Origin: CAZEVY01 sp964515555
GTDB taxonomy: Bacteria; Acidobacteriota; Terriglobia; Bryobacterales; Bryobacteraceae
Reading direction: 5' to 3'
DNA: 64,000 nt
Assembly (NCBI GenBank): GCA_964515555.1
Contig: CAZEVY010000006.1
Span: 1-64,000 of the forward strand
This document shows positions 32,458 to 41,212 of this stretch, one piece after another. Position 1 is the first letter of the stretch. Each line of letters starts with the position of its first letter. The position numbers were made by a program, and so were the translations under genes. The notes under the pieces were generated by a model. That model saw only the letters and a list, made by a program, of their open reading frames with translations, had not been told where the DNA came from and did not search any database.

Positions 32458-33486
32458 GTGCTATACCTGCCTCTAGGGGTGATTCTGCGCGACCATACGC
32501 AATCCGGCGTCTTCGACCCGCTCGGCTACACCTTCCCGCTCCCGATCGAGGCGACCCTGCATCCGCTCGGATTCCCGGCGCGCGTCCACACCAACTCGCC
32601 CGAAGTCCTGTCGGCGTTCGAGGAGAGCTTCGGCCGCTATGACGCCGCCTTCACCACGCCGCCGATCGAGCTGTGGATCGCCGTGGAGGGCGAGGGCGAT
32701 GGCGTGCCGACTCCGCCGGCGTTTCGAGCGCACGCTCACCTGCTGGCGATCCTGGCCGATCGCGACAACTTCGCGATCTGCGATCTCGAAAACGGCGTCG
32801 CCTTCTGCCGCATCACCCGCGCGGCCGCCGCGGCGCGCGTCTGGCTCCGGTATCACCTGCTCGAAGGCGCCGTCTTCACGCTGCTCACCCATCGCTACGC
32901 GACCGCCATCCACGCCGCATGCGTGGCGCGCGACGGCGCGGCCATCTTCCTGGCGGGGCCGCCCGGAGCGGGCAAGACGACGCTCGCGTACGCCTGCGCC
33001 CGCGCCGGCTGGACGTTTCTCTCCGACGACGCCGTGTTCCTGCTGCGCGGTGCGGGCCCGCGCGACGTGATTGGCAAACCCTATCAGGCGCGCTTTCTGG
33101 CCGATGCGGCGGCGCTGTTTCCGGAGCTGGCGAGCGTCGCCCCGACCATCGACACGAACGGAATCGCGCGCCTCGAGATCGCGCCCCACACCTCCGGGAT
33201 CGCCACGGCGCAGCGGGCCACGGTCGGCGCGGTGCTGTTTCTACGGCGTCACGCGGGTGCCTCGCCCGCGCTGGCGCCGCTCGACCGCGCGGAAGCCTAC
33301 CATCGCCTGATGGAAGGAATGCCGGTCTACGAGCGCCGCGTCCGCGACGACCACGAGAATTCCGTGCGGCGGCTGCTCGAAGCGGGATGCTTCGAATTTC
33401 ATTACGATGCGCTGTCGGCGGCGGTGGAAGCCCTCGGCGGCCTGACGATGCGTTTTTCTTCTCCCCATGCAATCATTTCTGCTTAA
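32458..33486 (+). CDS. HPr-kinase-like P-loop protein
   Basis: About 342 residues from GTG 32458. The frame is open from TTG 32401, so the start is uncertain. The C-terminal half has a Walker A loop, LAGPPGAGKTTLAYACARAG (around residues 167-175), followed by WTFLSDDAVFLL, the layout of HprK-like kinases. The N-terminal half is an all-beta/alpha region of unknown role. True HPr kinases carry a second signature that I do not find, and no HPr gene is near. In other bacteria such proteins sit beside peptide-modification or polysaccharide genes. The end overlaps the next gene by 20 bases. Confidence 0.65.
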   Translation: MLYLPLGVILRDHTQSGVFDPLGYTFPLPIEATLHPLGFPARVHTNSPEVLSAFEESFGRYDAAFTTPPIELWIAVEGEGDGVPTPPAFRAHAHLLAILADRDNFAICDLENGVAFCRITRAAAAARVWLRYHLLEGAVFTLLTHRYATAIHAACVARDGAAIFLAGPPGAGKTTLAYACARAGWTFLSDDAVFLLRGAGPRDVIGKPYQARFLADAAALFPELASVAPTIDTNGIARLEIAPHTSGIATAQRATVGAVLFLRRHAGASPALAPLDRAEAYHRLMEGMPVYERRVRDDHENSVRRLLEAGCFEFHYDALSAAVEALGGLTMRFSSPHAIISA

Positions 33487-36400
33487 TCACCGAATATTTT
33501 GCATACTTGTCCTCGCGGCGGTCTCGCTGCGTGCGCAGCCCGGCGCGGCCTCGCTCGCCGGACTGGTGCGCGATCCCTCGGGCGCCTTCGCCGCCGGGGC
33601 GCGAATCACCGCGCGACATGACGCCACCGGCTTCATGCGCGCCGCCGAGTCCGGAAGCGACGGCGGCTACCTCATCGAGCACCTGCTGCCCGGCGCCTAC
33701 ACGGTGACGGTCGAGAAGACCGGGTTCAAGACGGTAGCCGCAACCGGCGTGCTGCTTTCGGTGGAACAGCGCGGGCGGCTCGACGTCGAGCTCGCCCTGG
33801 GTCCCGCCGCCGACCGCATCACGGTCACCGCGCCCGTCTCGCCCGTCGAAACCGCCGACGCCTCGGTGGGCTACCGCTTGGGCGCGGCCTCCATCGCGAG
33901 CCTGCCGCTCATCGGCCGCAACGTGATCTCGCTGGTGACCGTCGGGCCCGGCGCGGTGCCGCGGCACCTGGGCGGCTTCGGACACGACATCATCAACGAC
34001 CTTCAGGAGAGCCGCGGGGCGGTGGCGTTCAACCCGGCCATCCACGGCGCGCGGTCGACGATGAACATTCACTTGCTCGACGGCGCCTTGAACTCGGACC
34101 GCAACACCTTCGCCATCGCCGTGAATCCGCCGCTCGACGCCGTGCAGGAGTTCCGCATTCTGACCTCGCTCGCGCCCGCTGAGTACCCGCAGGCCGGCGC
34201 CGCCGTGGTCGACGTGGTGACGAAGTCGGGCGAGCGCAGTTTTCATGGCGGCGTTTTCGAGTTTTTCCGGAATGAGGCCACCGACGCGCGCAATTTCTTC
34301 GATTCGCCGGAGGCGGCGAGGCCCATATTTCGGCAACACCAGTTCGGCGGATCCCTCGCGGGTCCGGTGACCGAGCGGATGGTGTTCTTCGCCGCCTACG
34401 AAGGCGTGCGATCCAAGGCCGGCGGCTCGTCGCTCCACCTGGTGCCGACCGCGGCGCTTCGCGGCGGCGACTTCCGGGGCCGCTCGACCATCTACGACCC
34501 GCTGAGCCTCGACGCCGCCGGGCGCAGGCTCCCCTTCGCCGGCAACGCGATTCCCTCGGGGCGGATCGATTCCATCTCGCGCACATACCTGGAGCGATTC
34601 CAGCCGCTGCCGAACCTGCCGGACCCGGAGCGCAACTACCTCGACGCCACACCCAACGAGACGACCGACGACCACCTCTCCGCGAGAATCGACCGCGACA
34701 CCTCCGCCGGGCGTCTCTTTTTCCGCTACAGCCTGAACGCCGAGCGTGCGATCAACGCGGGCGGGTTCCCCGTGCTGCCGACCTCGCTCGGCCTGCGCGC
34801 GCAGCAGGCCGCCCTCGGGCACACACTCGACCGTGGCGGCTGGCTCAACGAGGCGCGCCTCTCGTTCACGCGGCTGAGGGTTTTCAGCGTGCCCGAGAGC
34901 GCCTTCCAATCGAACGTCGTGCGCGACCTGGGCATCGCCGGCATTCCCGACGATCCTTTCAACTACGGCGTTCCGATGTTTCTGGTCACCAACTTCAACC
35001 TGCGGACCGATTCGCCGACGCTCCCGCAGGTGCAGCGTGACAACGCCTGGCATTTCTCCGATTCCGTCTCGATGCCGCGCGGCCGCCATGCCGTCAAGGC
35101 GGGCTTCCAGTTCACGCGCTTCGCCTTCAACTATCGCCAGAGCCGCCTGGCGCGCGGCCAGTTTATCTACACCGGCGCGCTGACCGCGCAGCCCGATTCC
35201 CGCGAGGCCGCCGGCGACGCCTTCGCCGACTTCCTGCTCGGCTTGCCGCAGACGACGGCCCGCAACGTCGGCGAGACGCAGGCGTATCTGCGCGAGAACA
35301 ACGCCGCCGCGTTTATCCAGGACGAATGGCGTCCGCGACCGCGAATCACGGTGAATTTCGGGCTTCGCTACGACTATTTCTCGCCTTTCCGGGAGACGCG
35401 CACCAGCCTCCTGAACCTCGATTACTCGACTCTTCCACGCGCCCCGCGGCTCGTGCCGGTCTCGCGCGCCGCCGATCCCGACCGGAACAACTTCGCGCCA
35501 CGCATCTCGCTCGCCGCCCGGCTGCCGCGCGCTCCGCTCGCCGGCGAAATCGTGTTGCGCGCCGGCTATGGCGTCTACTATCAGCCGGAGATCGCTGTTG
35601 AATCCTACGACCTGGTGCGCAACGGCATTCGCAGCGAAACCAATGCCACCGACGGACGGCGTCCCGTGCTGACGACGCGCAACGGATTTCCGTCGACCGC
35701 CTCGACGGGATTGCCGAGCTACTTCGGCCTCGACGCCAAGGCGCGAACTCCCTACATCCAGCAGTGGACTTTCGGTCTCCAGCGCGAATTGCCCGGCACG
35801 ACGCTGCTGGAGGTCGTCTACATCGGAACCAAGGGCACCAGCCTCGGGCGATTCCGCACGTTCAATACGCCGCTGCGCGTCGAGACCGGCGAGAACCTCG
35901 CGCCGCGCCCCGGCGACCTCCAGTCGCTGCGCCCGTTTCCGGAACTGGGCCGCATCATCCAGCGCCAGCACATCAGCAACTCGATCTATCACGGCCTGGA
36001 GGTGAAGGCGGAGAAGCGTTTGGCGCGCGGCTTTTCGCTGCTCGCGAGCTTCGTATGGTCGAAATCGATCGACGACGCCGACAGTGTGATTCCCGGCTTC
36101 TTCGAGAGCTTCGGCGCGCAGGACGAGCGCAACCTGCGGCTGGAACGAGGACTCTCGTTCCATGACGTCGGGCGGCGCTTGAGCGCGGCTTTCGTGTGGC
36201 AGATCCCCGGCCACAACATCGCGCTGCGCGACTGGCAGCTCAGCGGCATCGCGACACTGCAGGACGGAACGCCGCTGAACCCGGTGTATTTCGTCTACGA
36301 CCCGGCCAATTCGGGGACTCCGAATCGTCCCGACGTTGTTCCGGGGGTCGATGTCCGGCTGCCGCGGAGCGAGCGGACTCCCGAGCGATTCTTCAACCCG

Positions 36401-36676
36401 TCGGCGTTCCGGGACCCGGCGCCCTACACGTTCGGTAACGCGGGCCGGAACATACTTCCGGGTCCCGGGAACAACGTGTTTGATTTCGCGCTGGCGCGGC
36501 GCTTCCCTCTCCGCGAGGCCTGGGCGCTACAGTTTCGCGCCGAGGCCTTCAACGCCTTCAATCACCCCAATTTCGGGATTCCGGGACCTTATCCGGATTT
36601 CGGTCCGTTTTTTGGGCGGATTTTCTCTACCGGCCAGCCCCGCCGGCTGCAATTCGCCCTTCGATTCGATTTCTGA
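33467..36676 (+). CDS. TonB-dependent-receptor-like outer-membrane protein with carboxypeptidase-regulatory N-domain
   Basis: 1069 residues. After a signal peptide comes a CarboxypepD_reg domain (about 28-110: SLAGLVRDPSGAFAAGARIT to LPGAYTVTVEKTGFKTV). A plug-like region follows (SLPLIGRNVISLVTVGPG, TKSGERSFHGGVFEFFRNEA), then a long beta-barrel with strands such as ITVNFGLRYDYFSPF and WTFGLQRELPGTTLLEVVYI. It ends RLQFALRFDF, with the terminal aromatic of barrel proteins. This is the Oar/TonB-receptor-like class greatly expanded in Acidobacteriota. I see no clear TonB box. Substrate unknown. It is probably translated with the HprK-like gene it overlaps. Confidence 0.88.
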   Translation: MQSFLLNHRIFCILVLAAVSLRAQPGAASLAGLVRDPSGAFAAGARITARHDATGFMRAAESGSDGGYLIEHLLPGAYTVTVEKTGFKTVAATGVLLSVEQRGRLDVELALGPAADRITVTAPVSPVETADASVGYRLGAASIASLPLIGRNVISLVTVGPGAVPRHLGGFGHDIINDLQESRGAVAFNPAIHGARSTMNIHLLDGALNSDRNTFAIAVNPPLDAVQEFRILTSLAPAEYPQAGAAVVDVVTKSGERSFHGGVFEFFRNEATDARNFFDSPEAARPIFRQHQFGGSLAGPVTERMVFFAAYEGVRSKAGGSSLHLVPTAALRGGDFRGRSTIYDPLSLDAAGRRLPFAGNAIPSGRIDSISRTYLERFQPLPNLPDPERNYLDATPNETTDDHLSARIDRDTSAGRLFFRYSLNAERAINAGGFPVLPTSLGLRAQQAALGHTLDRGGWLNEARLSFTRLRVFSVPESAFQSNVVRDLGIAGIPDDPFNYGVPMFLVTNFNLRTDSPTLPQVQRDNAWHFSDSVSMPRGRHAVKAGFQFTRFAFNYRQSRLARGQFIYTGALTAQPDSREAAGDAFADFLLGLPQTTARNVGETQAYLRENNAAAFIQDEWRPRPRITVNFGLRYDYFSPFRETRTSLLNLDYSTLPRAPRLVPVSRAADPDRNNFAPRISLAARLPRAPLAGEIVLRAGYGVYYQPEIAVESYDLVRNGIRSETNATDGRRPVLTTRNGFPSTASTGLPSYFGLDAKARTPYIQQWTFGLQRELPGTTLLEVVYIGTKGTSLGRFRTFNTPLRVETGENLAPRPGDLQSLRPFPELGRIIQRQHISNSIYHGLEVKAEKRLARGFSLLASFVWSKSIDDADSVIPGFFESFGAQDERNLRLERGLSFHDVGRRLSAAFVWQIPGHNIALRDWQLSGIATLQDGTPLNPVYFVYDPANSGTPNRPDVVPGVDVRLPRSERTPERFFNPSAFRDPAPYTFGNAGRNILPGPGNNVFDFALARRFPLREAWALQFRAEAFNAFNHPNFGIPGPYPDFGPFFGRIFSTGQPRRLQFALRFDF

Positions 36677-36695
36677 CGCGGCGGAGCAGCCGCGT
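36676..36695. terminator. Hairpin after the outer-membrane receptor gene
   Basis: ACGCGGC (36676-36682) pairs with GCCGCGT (36689-36695) around GGAGCA directly after the stop codon, between convergent genes. No T-run follows. Confidence 0.4.
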
Positions 36696-36738
36696 TCCGG
36701 CGCTCGACACTGGAAACGTACTCTCTCTCCAGCCCAGG

Positions 36739-37911
36739 CTAGAGCAAGCCTGCCCGCGCCAACGCCTCGTCGAGCACCCGCGTCCAGCGATCCAGCGAGA
36801 AGGCCGCGCGCATGCCGATTGCGTTGCGAGCCAGCGACAGATACATTTCCCTATCCGCCAGCAGGCGCTCGACCGCGGCCGCGAGCGCGTTGGCATCCGG
36901 CGGACAGACCATTCCGTTGAAACCCGGAATCACCACGCTCGAGAGCGCGCCGGCGTCGGTGGCCACCACCGGCACGCCCATCGCCAGCGACTCGATGGCC
37001 GCCAGACTCGTGCCTTCCGACCATTCCGACGGCACCACCGATACGGCCGCCGAATCGATGTGGTGCGGCGCGGCGTCGATCGGCGCCTCCGAAAGTGATA
37101 CACGCCCTTCGAGTCCGGACTCCGCGATTCGGGCCTCCACTGCCGCCTTCAGCGGACCGCGCCCGGCCATCTCCGCGCTAAAATCGAGGCCGCGTTCCCG
37201 AAGCCGGCGGCACATTTCGACGAAAAGGAAGGCGCCGCGCGGCGCCGCCATGCGGCGCAGAAACAGCAGCCGGCGCGAAGCGAAGCGCTCCTCGATCCGC
37301 CGGCTGGAGGGTGTGGGAAAGCGGTCCAGATCGGCGTAGTTGGGAGTGTAGATGCATTTCGAGGCGAGCCGGTGCCCGGCGCGCCCCTGAAGCCGCAGCA
37401 GGTTCCCGAATGCAGTGTCGACGCACAGGACGAAACGAAGCCGCGAACACATCACGCGATTCCGAAGCGCCTGGACGCCGCGCACGGCGAGCGATTTCAG
37501 AGGCCCGTCGGGCGCATCCCACCAGACGCCATGCTGAATGGCGAATCCTCGTGTCGAGAAGAATGGAAATCCGTCCTCGGGGGTGGCGTAGCAGCACAGA
37601 TCGGCGCCGCGAACCGTCTCGCGCGTCCTCCAGGCGAACAGAATATCCCACCAGATCGGCATGGGCGCGGCGACGGTCTCGACGACGATGCCCGGCTCCA
37701 AGCCGATCTCGGACGCCTGCGGGCCCTTCTGAATGATCCGGACCTGGCAGCCTCGACGGACCAGGTGCCGCGCCACGTCGCGAACGATTCGCGATCTTCC
37801 GCCGATGGCCGGCTCCGGCAGGCCGCGGTTCAGAAACGAACTGACCAGGATGACGGCCGACGGCGGTTGACTCACCGCGGGTCGCTCTTCAAGAGGTTCT
37901 CGCGGGTGCAT
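36739..37911 (-). CDS. GT4-family glycosyltransferase
   Basis: 390 residues with a GT-B fold. The N-terminal domain has GGRSRIVRDVARHLVRRG, typical of GT4 acceptor domains. The C-terminal domain has FLRRMAAPRGAFLFVEMC and the donor-site motif EGTSLAAIESLAMGVPVVAT, with the E-x7-E pair that binds the sugar nucleotide. It most likely adds a sugar to a polysaccharide or LPS intermediate at the cytoplasmic face. It is transcribed alone and convergent with the receptor gene. Confidence 0.88.
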   Translation of the reverse strand: MHPREPLEERPAVSQPPSAVILVSSFLNRGLPEPAIGGRSRIVRDVARHLVRRGCQVRIIQKGPQASEIGLEPGIVVETVAAPMPIWWDILFAWRTRETVRGADLCCYATPEDGFPFFSTRGFAIQHGVWWDAPDGPLKSLAVRGVQALRNRVMCSRLRFVLCVDTAFGNLLRLQGRAGHRLASKCIYTPNYADLDRFPTPSSRRIEERFASRRLLFLRRMAAPRGAFLFVEMCRRLRERGLDFSAEMAGRGPLKAAVEARIAESGLEGRVSLSEAPIDAAPHHIDSAAVSVVPSEWSEGTSLAAIESLAMGVPVVATDAGALSSVVIPGFNGMVCPPDANALAAAVERLLADREMYLSLARNAIGMRAAFSLDRWTRVLDEALARAGLL

Positions 37912-38008
37912 TTTTTACGGGACCGGCCCCGCGCCTTCAGCTCGGTTTGCGATCTGTGACAGGAGGCGGGGCCTGAACGCCCCGCGCGGCGCTGGGGCGC
38001 AGCCCTCT

Positions 38009-38734
38009 CTAGGGCGTCGCCGGCTTCTTGAAAATGGCGTCGTCCATGGGGACGTTGACCTTCACGTCCTCGAACTTCAGCGTGAGGCCGATCGGACCCA
38101 TCTGCTGCTTGATCGTCCAGGGCATCTTTACGCCCTCGACGTCGCGGTGATCCTCGAAGTCGCTGACGATCTCCATCTTACCCATCGGCCCTTCGGCTTC
38201 CATCTTCGCCCGCAGAAGCAGGTTCGTGGCCCTTTCGATGTACCAGTGCTCGGGCGCGCCCTCGGTGGGCGTGGCCACGATATGGTAGACGTCCTTGTCC
38301 CCCAACTTCTCCGTACCCTGAAGCTCCATCTTCGGATAGAGCTCTTTCAGCTTCAGGTCGCGATGCATCTCGGCGCCGCGCTTGGCGATCGCCAGCTCCA
38401 CGCCGCTCTTTTCACGCATGCCCTGCGCCGGGTTGAACGCCCAGGCGATCGCGCCGTCGTAGCCTTCCTGGATCAGCCCCATGCCCGGCACCTCGGCCTT
38501 GAGCAGGGACTTGTTGGGCGCCTTGGAGAAGGTCTCCATGGTCGCCTTCATCCCCATCGCCGGAATCTCCATGGTGCCCTTGGCATGGCGCGTCGTCACC
38601 TTGCGGATGGAATCGGCGCCGCCGGATGCCTTGATGTAGGCCTCGATTACGGCGTCCAGCGATGCGGCGGGCTGGGCCGCGAGGCCGAAGGCGCCGGCCA
38701 GCGCCAGAATCAGAATTCGTCTCGAATGTTTCAC
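38009..38734 (-). CDS. Periplasmic LolA-like protein
   Basis: 241 residues from GTG 38734, with AGGAGT upstream. A signal peptide (ILALAGAFGLAAQPA) is followed by LDAVIEAYIKASGGADSIRK and RHAKGTMEIPAMGMKATMET, the repeat-rich opening of LolA-like/outer-membrane-lipoprotein-sorting proteins. GAPEHWYIERATNLLLRAKM and GVKMPWTIKQQMGPIGLTL complete the beta-sheet. It probably binds a hydrophobic ligand in the periplasm. Its start overlaps the S41 peptidase stop (GTGA), making it the last gene of a three-gene operon. Confidence 0.7.
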   Translation of the reverse strand: MKHSRRILILALAGAFGLAAQPAASLDAVIEAYIKASGGADSIRKVTTRHAKGTMEIPAMGMKATMETFSKAPNKSLLKAEVPGMGLIQEGYDGAIAWAFNPAQGMREKSGVELAIAKRGAEMHRDLKLKELYPKMELQGTEKLGDKDVYHIVATPTEGAPEHWYIERATNLLLRAKMEAEGPMGKMEIVSDFEDHRDVEGVKMPWTIKQQMGPIGLTLKFEDVKVNVPMDDAIFKKPATP

Positions 38735-40017
38735 GGAGCACTCCTTTTTCGTTTCTCGATTTCCTTGCGGATGGCGCCGACGGCGGCGTCGAGTTGCGGA
38801 TCGCCGCCCTTCAGCAGCAGGTCGCGCGTAAGCACGACTTCGACGTCGGGCTGCGCGCCGCGGCCCTCCACCAGCTCGCCCTTGGGCGTCTTGAAATCGG
38901 CGATCGCATACTGGAAGCCGGCCCCCGTGGGCAGCTTCGTAATCACGGACGGTAGCGCCGCCCCCTGCGTGCGTTCGCCGACGATGACGGCGCGTCCGAG
39001 CGCCTGCAATCCGCCCGCGAACAGCTCGCTGGTCGACGCGCTGAGAATGTCGGTCACCACCGCCACCGGCCCCAGGTACGGATTCGACTGCGGGAACACG
39101 GCCACGTTTACGTACCCGGAACGCATCTGCATGGAGCCGAGCGAAGCCTGTTTGTCCATGAACAGTCCGGCGATGCCGCCCGAGAGTCCCGCGACGCCGC
39201 CCGGGTTCCCGCGCACGTCGAAGATGATACCCGGCGCGTCGCTCATCGAGCGGATGGCGGCGCGCATGCGGTCCATGATCGACACCATGAAAATGTTGAA
39301 CCGGATATAGCCGATACCCCCATCGAGCCGTTTCGCCTCAAATTCCGTGAATTGCGGGGGCATGTTCCCCATACGTTGGGAAAAATCACCCGTCTTTTTC
39401 CGCCGTTCCAGTTCAATTTCCCGCGACGCACCCTTGCCGTCGACGAAGCCGGCCACGACTTTCGTCCCCGCGGCGCCGTCCAGGAAGTTCTGCACCAACC
39501 GCGCGCCGAACATCTTCTGTCTCGGCTCCGGAAGCCCGGACTTCACCACACGCGCGAGCATATCGGCGACGGTGCGGTTGCCGATCTTGCGCACCAGGAA
39601 GCCCGGCGCCACGCCCCCCTCGGCCGCGGACGATTTCGGCTCCACCAGCGTCACCACGGCCTCGCCGTCCAGTATGCGCACCTCGGCGCCGATTCCCCCG
39701 ACGCGCGGCTCGTTGTCGATGTCGTCGAGAATCGCGCGTGGGGGGAGAATCTGGAAGTGCGAAAGCTTCAGCTCGCCGATCATCTTGTTGAGGAGCGCGT
39801 GGAGCTCGTCGTCGGTCTTTGTCTTCGCCACCTGCGGCTCGTAGCGCTGGCGGACGGCCGCCCAGTCGACGCCGCCGAAGGTGCGGTCGTAGTGGTGATC
39901 GTTGATGGTGCCCCAGACGATCTCGAAGGTCTTCTGGCGCGCGGCGGCGGCGTCCTGCGACCGCAGAAGCGGCGCGAACAGCAGGGCGGCGAGGACGAGG
40001 CGTCCCGTCATCGTCAT
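38731..40017 (-). CDS. Secreted S41-family peptidase, variant active site
   Basis: 428 residues from ATG 40017, which overlaps the previous TGA (ATGA). The frame stays open far upstream, but that is noise. After a signal peptide come an N-terminal helical part and a PDZ-like region (VGGIGAEVRILDGEAVVTLV). The S41 core has IIFDVRGNPGGVAGLSGG and the nucleophile in DILSASTSELFAGGLQALG. The position usually holding the catalytic Lys of C-terminal processing proteases reads GERTQGAALPS, without Lys. It therefore belongs to the Lys-less S41 branch or has altered activity. Likely periplasmic. Confidence 0.85.
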   Translation of the reverse strand: MTMTGRLVLAALLFAPLLRSQDAAAARQKTFEIVWGTINDHHYDRTFGGVDWAAVRQRYEPQVAKTKTDDELHALLNKMIGELKLSHFQILPPRAILDDIDNEPRVGGIGAEVRILDGEAVVTLVEPKSSAAEGGVAPGFLVRKIGNRTVADMLARVVKSGLPEPRQKMFGARLVQNFLDGAAGTKVVAGFVDGKGASREIELERRKKTGDFSQRMGNMPPQFTEFEAKRLDGGIGYIRFNIFMVSIMDRMRAAIRSMSDAPGIIFDVRGNPGGVAGLSGGIAGLFMDKQASLGSMQMRSGYVNVAVFPQSNPYLGPVAVVTDILSASTSELFAGGLQALGRAVIVGERTQGAALPSVITKLPTGAGFQYAIADFKTPKGELVEGRGAQPDVEVVLTRDLLLKGGDPQLDAAVGAIRKEIEKRKRSAP

Positions 40018-40379
40018 CGTCCGGAGAAGATCATGCGCGCGGCGACCACCAGCAGGAAGCCCGCGTAGATCCTGCGGATCGCCTCCGGCGAGAGGGAGGT
40101 AATGATGCGTGCGCCGAAGTACGCGCCTATGAACAGGCCGATCGCGATGATCGCCGCCGGCCGGACGTGGATGTGGCCGCCGCGCCAATACTCGGCAGCG
40201 CCCAGCAGCCCCACCGGCGGCACCAGCGCCGCCAGGCTCGTTCCCAGCGCATCCAACTCCTTCATTTTGAATATGATCATCAGCGCGGGTACGATCACCA
40301 GCCCGCCTCCCACTCCGAACATTCCGGAGAACACGCCCGCCGCGAGGCCCAGCGCCAGCAATCCTGCGTTTTCGGTCAC
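40014..40379 (-). CDS. Half-length TauE/SafE-like membrane protein
   Basis: 121 residues with four membrane helices, starting at GTG 40379. GVFSGMFGVGGGLVIVPAL is the conserved TauE/SafE repeat motif. The full family is about 250 residues and built from two such repeats. Here only one is present, so a homodimer is implied. Family members export sulfite or other organic anions. TAGATT at 40391-40386 is six bases before the GTG, suggesting a leaderless message. First gene of the operon with the S41 peptidase and the LolA-like gene. Confidence 0.82.
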   Translation of the reverse strand: MTENAGLLALGLAAGVFSGMFGVGGGLVIVPALMIIFKMKELDALGTSLAALVPPVGLLGAAEYWRGGHIHVRPAAIIAIGLFIGAYFGARIITSLSPEAIRRIYAGFLLVVAARMIFSGR

Positions 40380-40509
40380 CTGACCAATCTACCAGAATTA
40401 CGCAAAACGCCGTAAACCGTTCCCAGGGAGCCTCGTCCAGAACTGGTGAGGGCGGCGTGGTCATCGCATACGAAGCCGTGAATGTCGTTCGAACGGATTC
40501 GGCCGCGCG

Positions 40510-40572
40510 GTTTCCCGGCCGCGACGCGTGGTTTCCGAGCGGCGTCGCGCCGTTTCCGGGCCGCGAAGGTGA
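40510..40572 (+). repeat. Three tandem 21-bp units upstream of the ECF operon
   Basis: GTTTCC occurs at 40510, 40531 and 40552, exactly 21 bases (two helical turns) apart, each followed by a GC block of the type CGGCCGCGA. The third unit merges with a copy of the dispersed palindromic repeat. Confidence 0.55.
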
Positions 40573-40581
40573 GGGAGCGGT
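40558..40581 (-). repeat. Dispersed palindromic intergenic repeat, copy C (reverse orientation)
   Basis: Read on the minus strand it is ACCGCTCCC, six bases, then TCGCGGCCC, the same core as copies A and B with one extra spacer base. Confidence 0.5.
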
Positions 40582-40629
40582 CCTGCCGCCGAAGGTTAGA
40601 GCGGCCGGACACGTTACGATATGGGCGTA

Positions 40630-41205
40630 ATGGTGCACCCGCTGGCGCCTCGGGTTGAGGCGCTCGAACGCCCGGTGGATTTCGACGCCTGGATGCGCGC
40701 CGAGCAGCGGCGAATCTTTCTGCTCTGCAGGCGCATGTTGGGCGAAAGCGATGAGGCCGACATGGCGACCCAGGACGTCTTTCTGAAGGCGTATCGCGTC
40801 ATGGCGGCGCCGGACGGCGGGGGGATCGAAGAGCCGTCCAAGTGGGTCACCAAGGTTGCGATGAATACGTGCCTGGACCGGCTGCGCAGCCGCGCATGGC
40901 AGTTCTGGCGGCGGCGGCCGAATCAGGAGGACGAAGGCACGATTCTCGCGCTCACGGCCGGAACGGAGCCGACGGCGGAGGACCAGGTGTTCGCGCGGCA
41001 GATCGCCGGGCGCCTGGCGTCGGCTCTGGACCGGCTGTCGGTCCGCCAGCGTGCGGTGTTCACGCTGCGGCATTACGAGGACTTGAGTCTCGAGCAGATC
41101 GGCGAGACGCTGGGGCTCGACGTGGGGACGGTAAAGGCCCACATGGCGCGTGCGCTCGCCAAGCTCCGCGGCGAGTTGCGCGATCTGTACGAAAGCGCGT
41201 GTTGA
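40630..41205 (+). CDS. ECF-family RNA polymerase sigma factor (RpoE-like)
   Basis: 191 residues from ATG 40630. An in-frame ATG at 40621 directly abuts a -10-like TACGAT (40615-40620), so a transcript would begin near 40627 and the later ATG is more likely. Region 2: RIFLLCRRMLGESDEADMAT and QDVFLKAYRVM. Region 4: LSVRQRAVFTLRHYEDLSLE and QIGETLGLDVGTVKAHMARA. The following zinc-type anti-sigma gene and Spy-like gene suggest an envelope-stress regulon under self-control. Confidence 0.92.
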   Translation: MVHPLAPRVEALERPVDFDAWMRAEQRRIFLLCRRMLGESDEADMATQDVFLKAYRVMAAPDGGGIEEPSKWVTKVAMNTCLDRLRSRAWQFWRRRPNQEDEGTILALTAGTEPTAEDQVFARQIAGRLASALDRLSVRQRAVFTLRHYEDLSLEQIGETLGLDVGTVKAHMARALAKLRGELRDLYESAC

Positions 41206-41212
41206 GGTTCGT

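Noticed and set aside
33473..36214. Open frame of over 900 codons on the strand opposite the outer-membrane receptor gene
   Set aside because: It is arginine- and histidine-rich with no motif. GC-rich codon use in the receptor gene keeps the opposite strand open. The receptor gene has clear domains.
40376..40612. A 78-residue frame opposite the 21-bp repeats (repeating AARK/RDAARKPR)
   Set aside because: Its seven-residue periodicity simply reflects the 21-bp DNA repeat, and no start context is present.
38731..41142. An 803-residue S41 peptidase extending over the TauE-like and sigma-factor genes
   Set aside because: Signal peptide and coupled ATG at 40017 define the start. The upstream part is antisense or out of frame to real genes.
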